A stretch of DNA of 64,000 nucleotides, taken from assembly GCF_036199905.1 (NCBI RefSeq), contig NZ_CP108109.1, positions 6,454,501-6,518,500 on the forward strand, written 5' to 3'. The notes under the pieces are model-generated. The model ran no database searches and had not been told where the DNA came from. It saw only the letters and a program-made list of their open reading frames with translations. Below, piece after piece: positions 52,608 to 64,000 of this stretch. A program made the translations under genes and the position numbers. Numbering within the stretch: the first letter of the stretch is position 1; each line of letters begins with the position of its first letter. This stretch comes from Streptomyces sp. NBC_00223. Its GTDB lineage: Bacteria > Actinomycetota > Actinomycetes > Streptomycetales > Streptomycetaceae.

Positions 52608-55055
52608 TTACACCGGGCCCGCGACCACCGCGACCGGCTTGGCCAGCGGGACGCCCGAGCCGTCGCGGCGCGGGTCCTTCGGGGGCAGTTCCGCGGGGGT
52701 GCCGGTGGCCGTGGCGGCCCGGGCCGGGGCCGCGCCCGCCCAGGCCAGCAGCAGCCCGACCTCGCCCCGCAGGAAGCGCTGGCAGCGCACACCGCCCGTG
52801 GCCCGGCCCTTGCGCGGGTACTGCTCGAACGGGGTCAGCTTCGCTGTGCCCTCGCCTGAGCCGTCCAGTGCCTCCTCGGCGCGGGCCACGGTGAAGACCA
52901 CCGCGTCCACGGCCGGGTCGACCGCGGTGAACGAGATCACCTTCGCGCCGTCGGCGAGCTTGACGCCCGTCATGCCGCCGGCCGGGCGGCCCTGCGGGCG
53001 CACCTGGGAGGCCGGGTAGCGCAGCAGTTGCGCGTCGTCGGTGATGAAGACCAGGTCCTCCTCGCCGGTGCGCAGCTCGACCGCGCCCACCACCGAGTCG
53101 CCGTCCCTGAGGCCGATGACCTCCAGATTGTCCTTGTTCGCCGGGTAGTCCGGCACGACACGCTTGACCACGCCCTGCTCGGTGCCGAGCGCGAGTCCGG
53201 GGGAGGACTCGTCCAACGTGGTCAGGCACAGCGCCCGTTCGCCGTCCTCCAGGGACAGGAACTCCGTCAGCGCCGCGCCCCCGGCCAGCGACGGCGCCGC
53301 CGCGGTCTCCGGCAGCATCGGCAGGTCGATGACGGTCAGCCGCAGCAGCCGCCCGGCGGAGGTCACCACGCCCACGTCCGCGCGGGCGGTGGTCGGCACG
53401 GCCGAGACGATCACGTCGTGCCTGGCCCGCTTGCCCTCTCCGTCGCCGATCCCCTCGCCGTTGGCGGTCCGCGCCACCAGGCCGGTCGAGGACAGCAGCA
53501 CCCGGCAGGGGTCGTCCGCGACTTCCAGCGGCACCGCGGTGACCGGCGAGCCCGCCGACTCCAGCAGCACCGTACGGCGCTCGGTGCCGTACTTCTTGGC
53601 GACCGCGGCCAGTTCGGACGACACCAGCTTGCGCAGCTCCGTGTCCGACTCCAGGATGCGGGTCAGCTCGGCGATCTCCGCGTTCAGCCGGTCGCGCTCG
53701 GACTCCAGCTCGATGCGGTCGAAGCGGGTCAGCCGGCGCAGCGGGGTGTCGAGGATGTACTGGGTCTGGATGTCGGACAGGCTGAAGCGCTCCATCAGCC
53801 GTTCCTTGGCCTGCGCCGAGTTCTCGCTGGACCGGATGATCGCGATGACCTCGTCGATGTCGACCAGGGCCACCAACAGACCGTCCACCAGGTGGAGCCG
53901 GTCGCGGCGCTTGGTGCGGCGGAACTCGCTGCGCCTGCGGACCACTTCGAAGCGGTGGTCGACATAGACCTGGAGCAGCTCGCGCAGCCCGAGGGTGAGC
54001 GGCTGGCCGTCCACCAGGGCCACGTTGTTGATGCCGAAGGAGTCCTCCATCGGCGTGAGCTTGTAGAGCTGTTCGAGTACGGCCTCCGGGTTGAAGCCGT
54101 TCTTGATCTCGATGACCAGTTGCAGGCCGTGCTGGCGGTCGGTGAGGTCCTTGACGTCGGCGATGCCCTGGAGCTTCTTCGCGCCGACCATGTCCTTGAT
54201 CTTGGCGATGACCTTCTCGGGCCCGACGTTGAACGGCAGTTCGGTGACGATCAGGCCCTTGCGGCGCGGTGTCACGTCCGTGACCTTCACCGTGGCCCGG
54301 ATCCTGAAGGCGCCGCGGCCGGACTCGTACGCGTCGCGGATGCCGCCCAGGCCGATGATCCGGCCGCCGGTCGGCAGGTCGGGGCCCGGCACGAACCGCA
54401 TCAGGGTGTCGAGGTCGGAGTTCGGGTGCTTGATGAGGTGGCGGGCGGCGGCGATGACCTCGCCGAGGTTGTGCGGCGGCATGTTGGTGGCCATGCCCAC
54501 CGCGATCCCGGACGAGCCGTTGACCAGCAGGTTGGGGTAGGCGGCGGGCAGGACGCCCGGCTCCTCCTCCTGGCCGTCGTAGTTGGGCGCGAAGTCGACG
54601 GTGTCCTCGTCGATCGACTCGACCATCAGCTGGGCCGGGCCGGACATCCGGGCCTCGGTGTAACGCATGGCGGCCGGGAGGTCGTCCAGCGAACCGAAGT
54701 TGCCGTGCCCGTCGACCAGCGGCAGCCGCTGGGAGAACGGCTGCGCCATGCGGACCATGGCGTCGTAGATGGAGGCGTCGCCGTGCGGGTGGAGCTTGCC
54801 CATCACCTCGCCGACGACACGGGCGCACTTGACGAAGCTGCGGTCGGGGCGCAGGCCCATCTCGTTCATCTGATAGACGATCCGGCGGTGCACCGGCTTC
54901 ATGCCGTCGCGGGCGTCGGGCAGCGCGCGCGAGTAGATCACCGAGTAGGCGTACTCCAGATAGGAGCCCTGCATCTCGTCCACGACGTCGATGTCGAGGA
55001 TGCGCTCCTCGAAGGCGTCGTCCGGCGGCGGGGTCTTCGTCGTGCGGCGGGCCAT
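52608..55055 (-). CDS. parC: ParC, DNA topoisomerase IV subunit A
   Basis: 815 aa. The breakage-reunion domain has QGSYLEYAYSVIYSRALPDARDG, the HPHGD motif in GKLHPHGDASIYDAMVRMAQ, and catalytic Tyr132 in AMRYTEARMS. A coiled coil (DRLNAEIAELTRILESD) and C-terminal beta-propeller blades follow. It lacks the canonical GyrA-box sequence by eye. With parE at 24232 it forms topoisomerase IV; the two genes are 26 kb apart here, partly because of the accessory insertion. Confidence 0.93.
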   Translation of the reverse strand: MARRTTKTPPPDDAFEERILDIDVVDEMQGSYLEYAYSVIYSRALPDARDGMKPVHRRIVYQMNEMGLRPDRSFVKCARVVGEVMGKLHPHGDASIYDAMVRMAQPFSQRLPLVDGHGNFGSLDDLPAAMRYTEARMSGPAQLMVESIDEDTVDFAPNYDGQEEEPGVLPAAYPNLLVNGSSGIAVGMATNMPPHNLGEVIAAARHLIKHPNSDLDTLMRFVPGPDLPTGGRIIGLGGIRDAYESGRGAFRIRATVKVTDVTPRRKGLIVTELPFNVGPEKVIAKIKDMVGAKKLQGIADVKDLTDRQHGLQLVIEIKNGFNPEAVLEQLYKLTPMEDSFGINNVALVDGQPLTLGLRELLQVYVDHRFEVVRRRSEFRRTKRRDRLHLVDGLLVALVDIDEVIAIIRSSENSAQAKERLMERFSLSDIQTQYILDTPLRRLTRFDRIELESERDRLNAEIAELTRILESDTELRKLVSSELAAVAKKYGTERRTVLLESAGSPVTAVPLEVADDPCRVLLSSTGLVARTANGEGIGDGEGKRARHDVIVSAVPTTARADVGVVTSAGRLLRLTVIDLPMLPETAAAPSLAGGAALTEFLSLEDGERALCLTTLDESSPGLALGTEQGVVKRVVPDYPANKDNLEVIGLRDGDSVVGAVELRTGEEDLVFITDDAQLLRYPASQVRPQGRPAGGMTGVKLADGAKVISFTAVDPAVDAVVFTVARAEEALDGSGEGTAKLTPFEQYPRKGRATGGVRCQRFLRGEVGLLLAWAGAAPARAATATGTPAELPPKDPRRDGSGVPLAKPVAVVAGPV

Positions 55056-55283
55056 CTCGGCGGCGCTCCTTCTGCTGGTTGCCTCGTCCGGATCTCCGTC
55101 CGGAGCCTTCGTCTGGACCGGTGAACTTGACGCGCTCCATTGTGGCCCGCGACACCGACAACGCCGACCACACCCCCGTACGAGCGCGCCTTCACCGGGA
55201 ACTTCGCCGACCGCCGACTCGCTTGCCTAGAGTGGCAGCACTCTACGCAGTCACGAGCACGCGACCGGAAGGACAGCTTGCCC

Positions 55284-56663
55284 ATGGGTCACACGGCCAC
55301 GCCGGAGGCACACTCCAGCGGCCTGACAGCCACCGAGCACCGCCTGGCGAACGGCCTGCGGGTGGTGCTCTCGGAGGACCATCTCACCCCGGTGGCCGCC
55401 GTCTGCCTCTGGTACGACGTCGGTTCACGCCACGAGGTGGCGGGCCGCACCGGTCTCGCCCACCTCTTCGAGCACCTGATGTTCCAGGGCTCGTCCAGTG
55501 TGAAGGGCAACGGCCACTTCGAACTGGTCCAGGGCGCGGGCGGTTCGCTCAACGGCACCACGAGCTTCGAGCGCACCAACTACTTCGAGACGATGCCCGC
55601 CCACCAGGTCGAGCTGGCCCTGTGGCTCGAGGCGGACCGGATGGGCAGCCTGCTGACCGCCCTGGACCTGGAGAGCCTGGACAACCAGCGCGACGTGGTG
55701 AAGAACGAGCGCCGCCAGCGGTACGACAATGTGCCCTACGGTACGGCCTTCGAGCGGCTGACCGCCCTCGCCTACCCGGAGGGCCACCCGTACCACCACA
55801 CGCCGATCGGCTCGATGGCCGATCTGGACGCGGCCTCGCTGGAGGACGCCCAGGCGTTCTTCCGCACGTACTACGCGCCGGGCAACGCGGTGCTCGCCGT
55901 GGTCGGCGACATCGACCCGGAGCAGACCCTGGCCTGGGTCGAGAAGTACTTCGGCACGATCCCCGCGCACGACGGCAAGCCGGCGCCGCGCGACGGCTCG
56001 CTGCCCGAGATCATGGGCGGCCAGCTGCGCGAGGTGATCGAGGAGGACGTGCCCTCGCGCGCCCTGATGGCCGCCTACCGGCTGCCCGAGGACGGCACCC
56101 GCGCGGGCGACGCCGCCGATCTGGCGCTGACGGTGCTGGGCGGCGGCGAGTCGTCCCGGCTGCACAACCGGCTGGTACGGCGGGACCGTACGGCGGTGGC
56201 CGCCGGGTTCGGGCTGCTGCGGCTGGCCGGGGCGCCCTCGCTCGGCTGGCTCGACGTCAAGGCGTCCAGCGGGGTCGAACTGTCCGCCATCGAGGAGGCG
56301 GTGGACGAGGAGCTGGCCCGGTTCGCCGAACACGGCCCGACGCCCGCCGAGATGGAGCGGGCCCAGGCCCAGCTGGAGCGGGAGTGGCTGGACCGGCTGT
56401 CGACCGTCGGCGGCCGGGCGGACGAACTGTGCCGGTTCGCCGTGCTCTTCGGCGACCCGCAGCTCGCCCTGACCGCCGTGCAGCGGGTGCTGGCCGTCAC
56501 CGCGGAGGAGGTCCAGGCGGTGGCCGCGGCGCGGCTGCGGCCCGACAACCGCGCCGTGCTCGTCTACGAACCCACCGGCGGCGCGCAGTCCGGCGACGAC
56601 GCCACCGAGCCGCAGGAAGACCAGGCCGCGATCGACCAGGACCAGGAAGAGGGCGAAGCGTGA
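55284..56663 (+). CDS. M16 (insulinase/MPP-like) zinc metalloprotease, catalytic member
   Basis: 459 aa. The inverted zinc motif HLFEH is at residues 60-64, with the distal ligand Glu in LESLDNQRDVVKNERRQ. SRHEVAGRTGLAHLFEHLMFQGS is classical. There is no signal peptide. Overlap (GTGA) with the next M16 gene indicates a heterodimer, as for mitochondrial processing peptidase-like bacterial pairs. It is divergent from parC. Confidence 0.92.
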   Translation: MGHTATPEAHSSGLTATEHRLANGLRVVLSEDHLTPVAAVCLWYDVGSRHEVAGRTGLAHLFEHLMFQGSSSVKGNGHFELVQGAGGSLNGTTSFERTNYFETMPAHQVELALWLEADRMGSLLTALDLESLDNQRDVVKNERRQRYDNVPYGTAFERLTALAYPEGHPYHHTPIGSMADLDAASLEDAQAFFRTYYAPGNAVLAVVGDIDPEQTLAWVEKYFGTIPAHDGKPAPRDGSLPEIMGGQLREVIEEDVPSRALMAAYRLPEDGTRAGDAADLALTVLGGGESSRLHNRLVRRDRTAVAAGFGLLRLAGAPSLGWLDVKASSGVELSAIEEAVDEELARFAEHGPTPAEMERAQAQLEREWLDRLSTVGGRADELCRFAVLFGDPQLALTAVQRVLAVTAEEVQAVAAARLRPDNRAVLVYEPTGGAQSGDDATEPQEDQAAIDQDQEEGEA

Positions 56664-58045
56664 GCGACACCGCCGCCGTCATGACGTTCCACCCGCAGCC
56701 GCAGGCCGGCGAGCCCAAGCCGTGGGCGTTTCCCGCGCCCGAGCGCGGCACCCTGGCCAACGGCCTGACGCTGCTGACCAGTCACCGTCCCGGCCGGCGG
56801 GTCGTGGCCGTCGAGGTGCTGCTCGCCGCGCCGCTGGACGCCGAGCCGGAGGGCCTCGACGGGGTCGGCACCATCATGGCCAGGGCGCTGTCCGAGGGCA
56901 CCGACGAGCACACCGCCGAGGAGTTCGCGGCCGAGCTGGAGCGCTGCGGCGCCACCCTGGACGCGCACGCCGACCACCCCGGGGTCCGGGTCACCCTCGA
57001 AGTGCCCGCCTCCCGCCTGGACAAGGCCCTCGGGCTGCTCGCCGAGGCGCTGCGGGCCCCCGCCTTCCCCGACGACGAGATCAAGCGCCTGGTCGCCAAC
57101 CGGCTCGACGAGATCCCGCACGAGCTGGCCAACCCCGCCCGCCGGGCCGCCATGGCGCTGTCCAAGGAGCTCTTCCCGGCCGAGCTGCGCTGTTCGCGGC
57201 CCCGCCAGGGCACCGAGGAGACCGTCCGCAGGATCGACTCGGCCGCGGTCCGCGCCTTCTACGAGGCCCATGTCCGGCCCGCGACCGCCACCGCCGTCGC
57301 GGTCGGCGACTTCACCGGCATCGACCTGCCGGCCCTGCTCGACAGCACCCTCGGCCGGTGGCGGGGCACCCCCGGCGAGGCCCGTCCGCGTCCGGCGATC
57401 ACCGCGGACGACTCCGCGCGCGTGGTGATCGTCGACCGCCCGGGCTCGGTCCAGACGCAGCTGCTGATCGGCCGGACCGGCGCCGACCGGCACGACCCGG
57501 CGTGGGCCGCGCAGGTCCTGGGCACCTACTGCCTCGGCGGCACCCTCACCTCGCGTCTCGACCGGGTGCTGCGCGAGGAGAAGGGCTACACCTACGGAGT
57601 CCGGGCCTTCGCCCAGGTGCTGCTGTCGTCCGCGGACGGTACCGGCGCCGCGCTGCTGGCGATCAGCGGTTCGGTGGCCACCGAGGTCACCGGTCCCGCT
57701 CTCGCCGACCTCCGCCAGGTGATCCGCACCCTCGCCGAGGACGGGCTGACCGACGACGAGCGCGATGTCGCCGTGCAGAACCTCGTCGGGGTCGCGCCCC
57801 TGCGGTACGAGACGGCCGCCGCGGTGGCGGGCACGCTCACCGACCAGGTCGAGCAGCAGCTCCCGGACGACTACCAGGCCGAGCTCTACGCGCGGCTCGC
57901 GGCGACCGGCACGGTGGAGGCCACCGCCGCGGTGGTCAACGCCTTCCCGCTGGACCGCCTGGTGGTGATCCTCGTCGGAGACGCCTCGGCCATCGCGGAC
58001 CCGGTACGTGAGCTGGGCATCGGACAGGTGACCGTCGTCAGCTGA
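56660..58045 (+). CDS. M16 family protein lacking the zinc motif, partner subunit
   Basis: 461 aa. At the position of HxxEH it reads LDGVGTIMARALSEGT, so it cannot bind zinc. It keeps the substrate-gripping RxxxY region (DRVLREEKGYTYGVRAF) used by the non-catalytic half of M16 pairs. Translational coupling to the active member supports a heterodimer. A perfect terminator follows. Confidence 0.9.
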   Translation: MSDTAAVMTFHPQPQAGEPKPWAFPAPERGTLANGLTLLTSHRPGRRVVAVEVLLAAPLDAEPEGLDGVGTIMARALSEGTDEHTAEEFAAELERCGATLDAHADHPGVRVTLEVPASRLDKALGLLAEALRAPAFPDDEIKRLVANRLDEIPHELANPARRAAMALSKELFPAELRCSRPRQGTEETVRRIDSAAVRAFYEAHVRPATATAVAVGDFTGIDLPALLDSTLGRWRGTPGEARPRPAITADDSARVVIVDRPGSVQTQLLIGRTGADRHDPAWAAQVLGTYCLGGTLTSRLDRVLREEKGYTYGVRAFAQVLLSSADGTGAALLAISGSVATEVTGPALADLRQVIRTLAEDGLTDDERDVAVQNLVGVAPLRYETAAAVAGTLTDQVEQQLPDDYQAELYARLAATGTVEATAAVVNAFPLDRLVVILVGDASAIADPVRELGIGQVTVVS

Positions 58046-58066
58046 TCCGACCGTCGTACGTTCGCA

Positions 58067-58113
58067 GCCCGGAACCCCGGTCGCCCTCGTGGCGCCGGGG
58101 TTCCGGGCGTTTT
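58067..58113 (+). terminator. Rho-independent terminator after the M16 pair
   Basis: A 14-bp perfect stem GCCCGGAACCCCGG / CCGGGGTTCCGGGC with an internally paired loop, followed by GTTTT. Confidence 0.88.
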
Positions 58114-58284
58114 GGTGCCGTGCGGGCGGTGCGGGGTGGTGTGGGCGCCGAAGGGTGATTGGTGCGCCTTGGTGTGGCGTCCACTACATATCAGCCGATC
58201 TGTTTGTCATACGCACGAGTGCCCGGTTAGCGTCAACGCCCGTCACCCGTCAGCACCAGCCGTGTCCTGCGGCCCCGGGTGCGC

Positions 58285-58412
58285 ATCGCCGAGTCCCCGC
58301 ACCCAGGGGAGCCGGGGACCCACGTGTCCTTGGGGTGAATCGGGACCCTCCGCCCAGCGGCGGTCCCGTAGGAGACCTTCCTGCTCCGAACCCGTCAGCT
58401 GACCCGGTAGGC
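58285..58412 (+). ncRNA. ydaO/yuaA-type c-di-AMP riboswitch
   Basis: The leader has the conserved elements of this class in order: GCCGAGTCCCCGC, GGGGAGCCGGGGACCCA, CCTTGGGGTGAATCGG, GTCCCGTAGGAGACCTTCCTGCTCCGAACCCGTCAGCTGACCCGGTAGGCG-like end blocks (58362-58412). In Streptomyces such riboswitches precede cell-wall hydrolase genes, and the gene downstream encodes an M23 endopeptidase. Edges are approximate. Confidence 0.88.
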
Positions 58413-58437
58413 GAGAAGGAAGGAAAGGAGCTCGCCT
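58409..58437 (+). promoter_or_regulatory. Hairpin presenting the ribosome-binding site after the riboswitch
   Basis: AGGCGAG (58409-58415) pairs perfectly with CTCGCCT (58431-58437), leaving AAGGAAGGAAAGGAG in the loop. The 5' arm overlaps the riboswitch 3' edge, so ligand binding and this hairpin may be mutually exclusive. Confidence 0.45.
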
Positions 58438-58441
58438 CCTC

Positions 58442-59365
58442 ATGGCGTTCACCCCTCGACTGCCCGCGCCCAGCGGGAAGCACCGCCGTCCGCGCCGGGT
58501 CCGGGCCGGCGCCGCCGCCCTGGCCGGAGTGGCCGTACTCAGCGGGGCCGGGGCCTTCGGCGCCAACGCGATGGCCTCGCCCGGGCAGGCCGACCCCGCC
58601 CCCGCTCCGGTCCGCGACACCGCCTTCACCCGGGCCCCGGACGTCAGCGACTCGCTGGCGCACACCCTCGCCGCGCAGGCCGACGCCCAGCGCGAGGCCG
58701 CCGACGCCGCGCAGGCCAGGGCCGATCAGGCGCGCAAGGCCGCGCAGAAGGCTCAGGCGGAGGCCAAGGCGCAGGCCAGGGCCGAGGCCAGGGCGCGGGC
58801 GAAGGCGGCGGCCAAGGCGAAGGCCGCTGCCGCCGCGAAGGCCGCCGCCGAGACCAAGGCCCGCGCCGCGGCCGCGGCCAAGGCGGCGACGGCCGCCACA
58901 CGTGACACGCTGACAGGCGCCAGCCGCTCCACCGCGCGTACCGCGCTCCCCGTGGACTCCGGCTACATGAAGCCGGTCGGGGACGCCGCGATCGGTACGG
59001 GTTACAAGGCGTCGGGTTCGCTGTGGTCGAGCGGTTCGCACACCGGTGTCGACTTCCTGGTGGGCTCGGGCACCCCGGTACACGCGGTCGCCGCGGGCAC
59101 GGTGGTGTCGGCGGGCGCGGACGGCGCCTACGGCAACGACGTGATCATCAAGCACGCGGACGGCATGTACACGCTGTACGGGCATCTGACCCAGCCGCTG
59201 GTCTCGGCCGGCCAGACGGTCACGGAGGGTCAGGAGATCGGCGTCTCGGGCGCGACCGGCAACGTGACCGGACCGCATCTGCACTTCGAGGTCCGCACCA
59301 CCCCGGACTACGGCTCCGACCTCGACCCCGTGGCCTACCTGGCCTCGCACGGCGTCACCATCTGA
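58442..59365 (+). CDS. Secreted M23-family peptidoglycan endopeptidase
   Basis: 307 aa. A twin-basic N-terminus and hydrophobic core (AGAAALAGVAVLSGAGAFGANAMA) form an export signal. Residues 70-150 are an Ala/Lys/Glu-rich coiled coil. The M23 domain has zinc ligands in SHTGVDFLVG and GPHLHFEVRT, as in lysostaphin/LytM enzymes that cut cell-wall cross-bridges. Controlled by the c-di-AMP riboswitch, linking wall hydrolysis to this second messenger. Confidence 0.93.
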   Translation: MAFTPRLPAPSGKHRRPRRVRAGAAALAGVAVLSGAGAFGANAMASPGQADPAPAPVRDTAFTRAPDVSDSLAHTLAAQADAQREAADAAQARADQARKAAQKAQAEAKAQARAEARARAKAAAKAKAAAAAKAAAETKARAAAAAKAATAATRDTLTGASRSTARTALPVDSGYMKPVGDAAIGTGYKASGSLWSSGSHTGVDFLVGSGTPVHAVAAGTVVSAGADGAYGNDVIIKHADGMYTLYGHLTQPLVSAGQTVTEGQEIGVSGATGNVTGPHLHFEVRTTPDYGSDLDPVAYLASHGVTI

Positions 59366-59407
59366 CGCGTTCCCGCGTCGCGCCGCCGGTGGCGGCGCAC
59401 CCCCGAC

Positions 59408-59440
59408 CGAAGGCCCCGGTTCCTCCCGCCGGGGCCTTCG
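59408..59440 (+). terminator. Hairpin terminator after the M23 gene
   Basis: CGAAGGCCCCGG pairs with CCGGGGCCTTCG around a 9-nt loop. The remaining 59441-59685 stretch shows no gene on either strand and presumably carries the promoter of the following regulator. Confidence 0.75.
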
Positions 59441-59685
59441 CGCGCGTCCGGAGGCATCCGAAGCGCGCGGAAGCACGAGGGGAGCGTCCGGAGCCGGGCA
59501 GTGGTGATCGCAAGCGCCGGCGGCCACCGGGCCGCCCGGACACCTTCCGCCCGCCTCCCCTCCCCGTCAGCCCCGGCCGGAAAGAGTACCGAATTCGGGG
59601 GCTGCTTTTCCATTCCCTCTTGTGCTGAAATAGAGTCGCGGCACAATACGGGGAAAGAACGGAGTCCTGCGATGCGGAATCGTAC

Positions 59686-60360
59686 GTGAACGGGACGGAC
59701 GGCACCGGCCGCCGTATCTCCGCCCAAGTGGTGTGCGCGGCGATCCGCGACGACATTGTCGGCGGTTTCTTCCCACCGGGCGGCCGGCTGACCGAGGAAC
59801 TGCTCGCCCGGCGGTACGGGGTGTCCCGGGTGCCCGTGCGCGAGGCGCTGCGCACCCTGGAGTCCGAGGGCTTCGTCCGCACCCGCAGACACGCCGGCGC
59901 CTCGGTCGCCGAGCCGACCGAGCAGGAGGCGGCCGACCTGCTGGAGATCCGCGCGCTGCTGGAGCCGCTGGGCGCGGGCCGGGCGGCCCAGCGCCGTACC
60001 GACGCGCACCTGCGCGTGCTGCGCGGCCTGGTGCGGCTCGGCCAGGAGCGGGCCGGACAGGGGCAGCTGTCGGATCTGCCCTCGCTGAACGGCTGGTTCC
60101 ACGAGACGCTGGCCCAGGCGTCGGGCAGTCCCACCCTGGCCGCGCTGCTCACCCAGCTGCGGCACAAGATCGCGTGGGTCTACGGCGACGACGGTTCGGC
60201 CCGGGCCGCGGAGTCCTGGGCGGAGCACGCGGCGATCGTGGACGCGGTGGCCCGCGGCGACGCCGAGCGGGCCCGCCGGCTCGCGGTGATCCACGCGGAG
60301 CGCGCCACGGCGGTGAGGACCCCGAAACCTTCCGTACACATGATGCGCCGCCGCGCTTAA
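59686..60360 (+). CDS. GntR-family (FadR subgroup) transcriptional regulator
   Basis: 224 aa. N-terminal winged helix (AAIRDDIVGGFFPPGGRLTEELLARRYGVSRVPVREALRTLESEGFV) and a helical FCD domain (LLEIRALLEPLGAG, NGWFHETLAQASGSPTL). The GTG start is used. The effector is unknown. It converges on ptsH with a shared terminator. Confidence 0.9.
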   Translation: MNGTDGTGRRISAQVVCAAIRDDIVGGFFPPGGRLTEELLARRYGVSRVPVREALRTLESEGFVRTRRHAGASVAEPTEQEAADLLEIRALLEPLGAGRAAQRRTDAHLRVLRGLVRLGQERAGQGQLSDLPSLNGWFHETLAQASGSPTLAALLTQLRHKIAWVYGDDGSARAAESWAEHAAIVDAVARGDAERARRLAVIHAERATAVRTPKPSVHMMRRRA

Positions 60361-60412
60361 CAAAGGCGCCGTATAAAAGGTCATAGAATTCCGGAAGGCG
60401 CGTAAACGGAAA

Positions 60413-60454
60413 GGCGGGCCCGGACCTTCCATGGGGGAATGGTCCGGGCCCGCC
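60413..60454. terminator. Bidirectional terminator between GntR gene and ptsH
   Basis: GGCGGGCCCGGACC pairs perfectly (14 bp) with GGTCCGGGCCCGCC; the loop is 14 nt. Confidence 0.82.
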
Positions 60455-60504
60455 GAATTCCGATGCCGTCCGTCGAATTACGGTTCCGCTCGCCGAATTA
60501 CGGC

Positions 60505-60786
60505 TCAGACGGTCTCGGGAAGTTCCTCCAGGCCCTCGGCGACGAGTTTCGCGAGGCGGTCGAGCGCGATCTCCGCGCCCTCCGCGTCGGAGGAGAGCAC
60601 GATCTCCTCGCCGCCGCGCGCGCCCAGGCCGAGCACGGCCAGCACGGACGCCGCGTTGACCGGTCCGCGGCCGGCCCGGGAGACCATGACCGGCACCCCC
60701 GCGGCCGTCGCCGCGCGGACGAAGATGGACGCGGGGCGGGCATGCAGCCCCTCGCTCCAGCCGACGTTGACGTGACGCTCCACCAT
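60505..60786 (-). CDS. ptsH: HPr, phosphocarrier protein of the sugar phosphotransferase system
   Basis: 93 aa. Phosphoacceptor His15 lies in GLHARPAS, and the regulatory-site region is RGPVNAASVLAVLGLGARGG, with Ser at the usual helix start. Accepts phosphate from enzyme I and passes it to sugar-specific enzyme II proteins. The gene is monocistronic here. Confidence 0.95.
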   Translation of the reverse strand: MVERHVNVGWSEGLHARPASIFVRAATAAGVPVMVSRAGRGPVNAASVLAVLGLGARGGEEIVLSSDAEGAEIALDRLAKLVAEGLEELPETV

Positions 60787-60939
60787 GGCGTTGCCCCTTC
60801 GGGTCGTAACAGGTCGTTCCGGTGGTCCGGACCGTCGCCGCGCGCCCGGGACACCGCTCGCGCGTCCCCGTACGCTGCCCCCAGCGTGCCCTTTCCGCGG
60901 CGCCGACGCGAGTACGCCGCACCCGCATACGCTGGGGGC

Positions 60940-63678
<2,739 letters not shown>

Positions 63679-63758
63679 GGCCGGGGGCGCCGCCGACCCG
63701 CCGGGGCCCCCGCGCCGGATCAGGAACCATGTCCGCGCGCGCCATTAGGATGGACCTC

Positions 63759-64000
63759 ATGGCGAAGACCGGTACGACGACGCAAAACCTGCGCACGGCC
63801 ATCGAGCGCAGCGGCTACTACCCGGCCCTGGTGGCCGAGGCCGTGGAGGCAGCGGTCGGCCGTGAGCCGGTCTCCTCGTACCTGGTCCACCAGGAGACGT
63901 CCTTCGACGCCAACGAGGTCCGCCGCCACGTCACCGTCCTGGTGCTCACCGACAGCCGTTTCATCGTCAGCCACACCGACGAACAGGCCGCGGACGACAC
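63759..64000 (+). CDS. DUF5998 family protein (3' end outside window)
   Basis: The first 80 residues (MAKTGTTTQNLRTAIERSGYY..., SYLVHQETSFDANEVRRHVTVLVLTDSRFIVSHTDE) are those of an actinobacterial family of unknown function. TAGGAT ends 7 nt before the ATG, predicting a leaderless mRNA; an in-frame ATG at 63750 lies within that hexamer region and is disfavoured. Confidence 0.85.
   Translation, partial: MAKTGTTTQNLRTAIERSGYYPALVAEAVEAAVGREPVSSYLVHQETSFDANEVRRHVTVLVLTDSRFIVSHTDEQAADD

Noticed and set aside
63682..63712. Hairpin after the GNAT/synthetase gene
   Set aside because: Only a 7-bp G/C stem with a long loop; not distinguishable from background.

Overview
The window is a single GC-rich (visibly about 70% or more, GC-biased third codon positions) actinobacterial chromosome segment, almost certainly Streptomyces or a close relative. 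Gene content and order match what I recall of the S. coelicolor region running from lexA through nrdRJ, rnhB, recQ, whiH, hrdB, parE and parC to ptsH. This placement rests on recognised proteins and remembered order; no database search was run. No rRNA, tRNA or CRISPR array was seen.

Left core block (1-26352): a DinG-like helicase cut by the window edge; lexA with two SOS boxes; nrdR-nrdJ (B12-dependent ribonucleotide reductase) behind paired NrdR boxes; a run of small housekeeping enzymes; RNase HII; a RecQ helicase with a phosphoribosyltransferase-like tail, divergent from a DUF4192 gene across two perfect inverted DnaA boxes; a Nudix/NrtR-type regulator with a matching operator; an ABC ATPase-permease fusion; the sporulation regulator whiH with a WhiG-type promoter; hrdB; a secreted trypsin-like protease; and parE (topoisomerase IV subunit B), preceded by a 26-codon ORF that overlaps its start.

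Accessory region (26353-about 43300): the 3' end of parE is duplicated about 4.5 kb downstream as a 227-bp imperfect direct repeat that also carries the 3' end of a tyrosine-integrase gene. A third partial copy lies at 32071. This looks like repeated insertion of integrative elements at the parE terminus, followed by decay: one integrase is internally deleted and a lipoprotein gene is frameshifted. The cargo is a TetR-SDR-dinucleotide-binding oxidoreductase cassette and a second lipoprotein. Beyond it is an eight-gene, tightly coupled operon (32983-42140): fatty acyl-AMP ligase, two acyl-CoA-dehydrogenase-like flavoproteins, acyl carrier protein, a four-helix membrane protein, a second adenylate-forming ligase, an arylamine-N-acetyltransferase-like Cys/His/Asp protein and a nucleoside-2-deoxyribosyltransferase-like protein. 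No NRPS or PKS is present. I infer a self-contained route that activates a fatty acid, desaturates it on a carrier and transfers it to an unknown acceptor. It is the best candidate here for an undescribed system.

Right core block (43338-64000): a DUF485 protein plus acetate/pyruvate-type symporter with a CitAB-like two-component system beside it; a nitrate/taurine-type ABC importer; a sucrase/ferredoxin-like protein; parC; a tandem M16 protease pair (one lacking the zinc motif); an M23 cell-wall peptidase behind a c-di-AMP (ydaO-type) riboswitch; a GntR regulator; PTS HPr; a GNAT/acyl-CoA-synthetase fusion; and the start of a DUF5998 gene.

A recurring feature is a TANNNT -10 hexamer ending 6-7 nt before the start codon, predicting leaderless mRNAs for at least seven genes.
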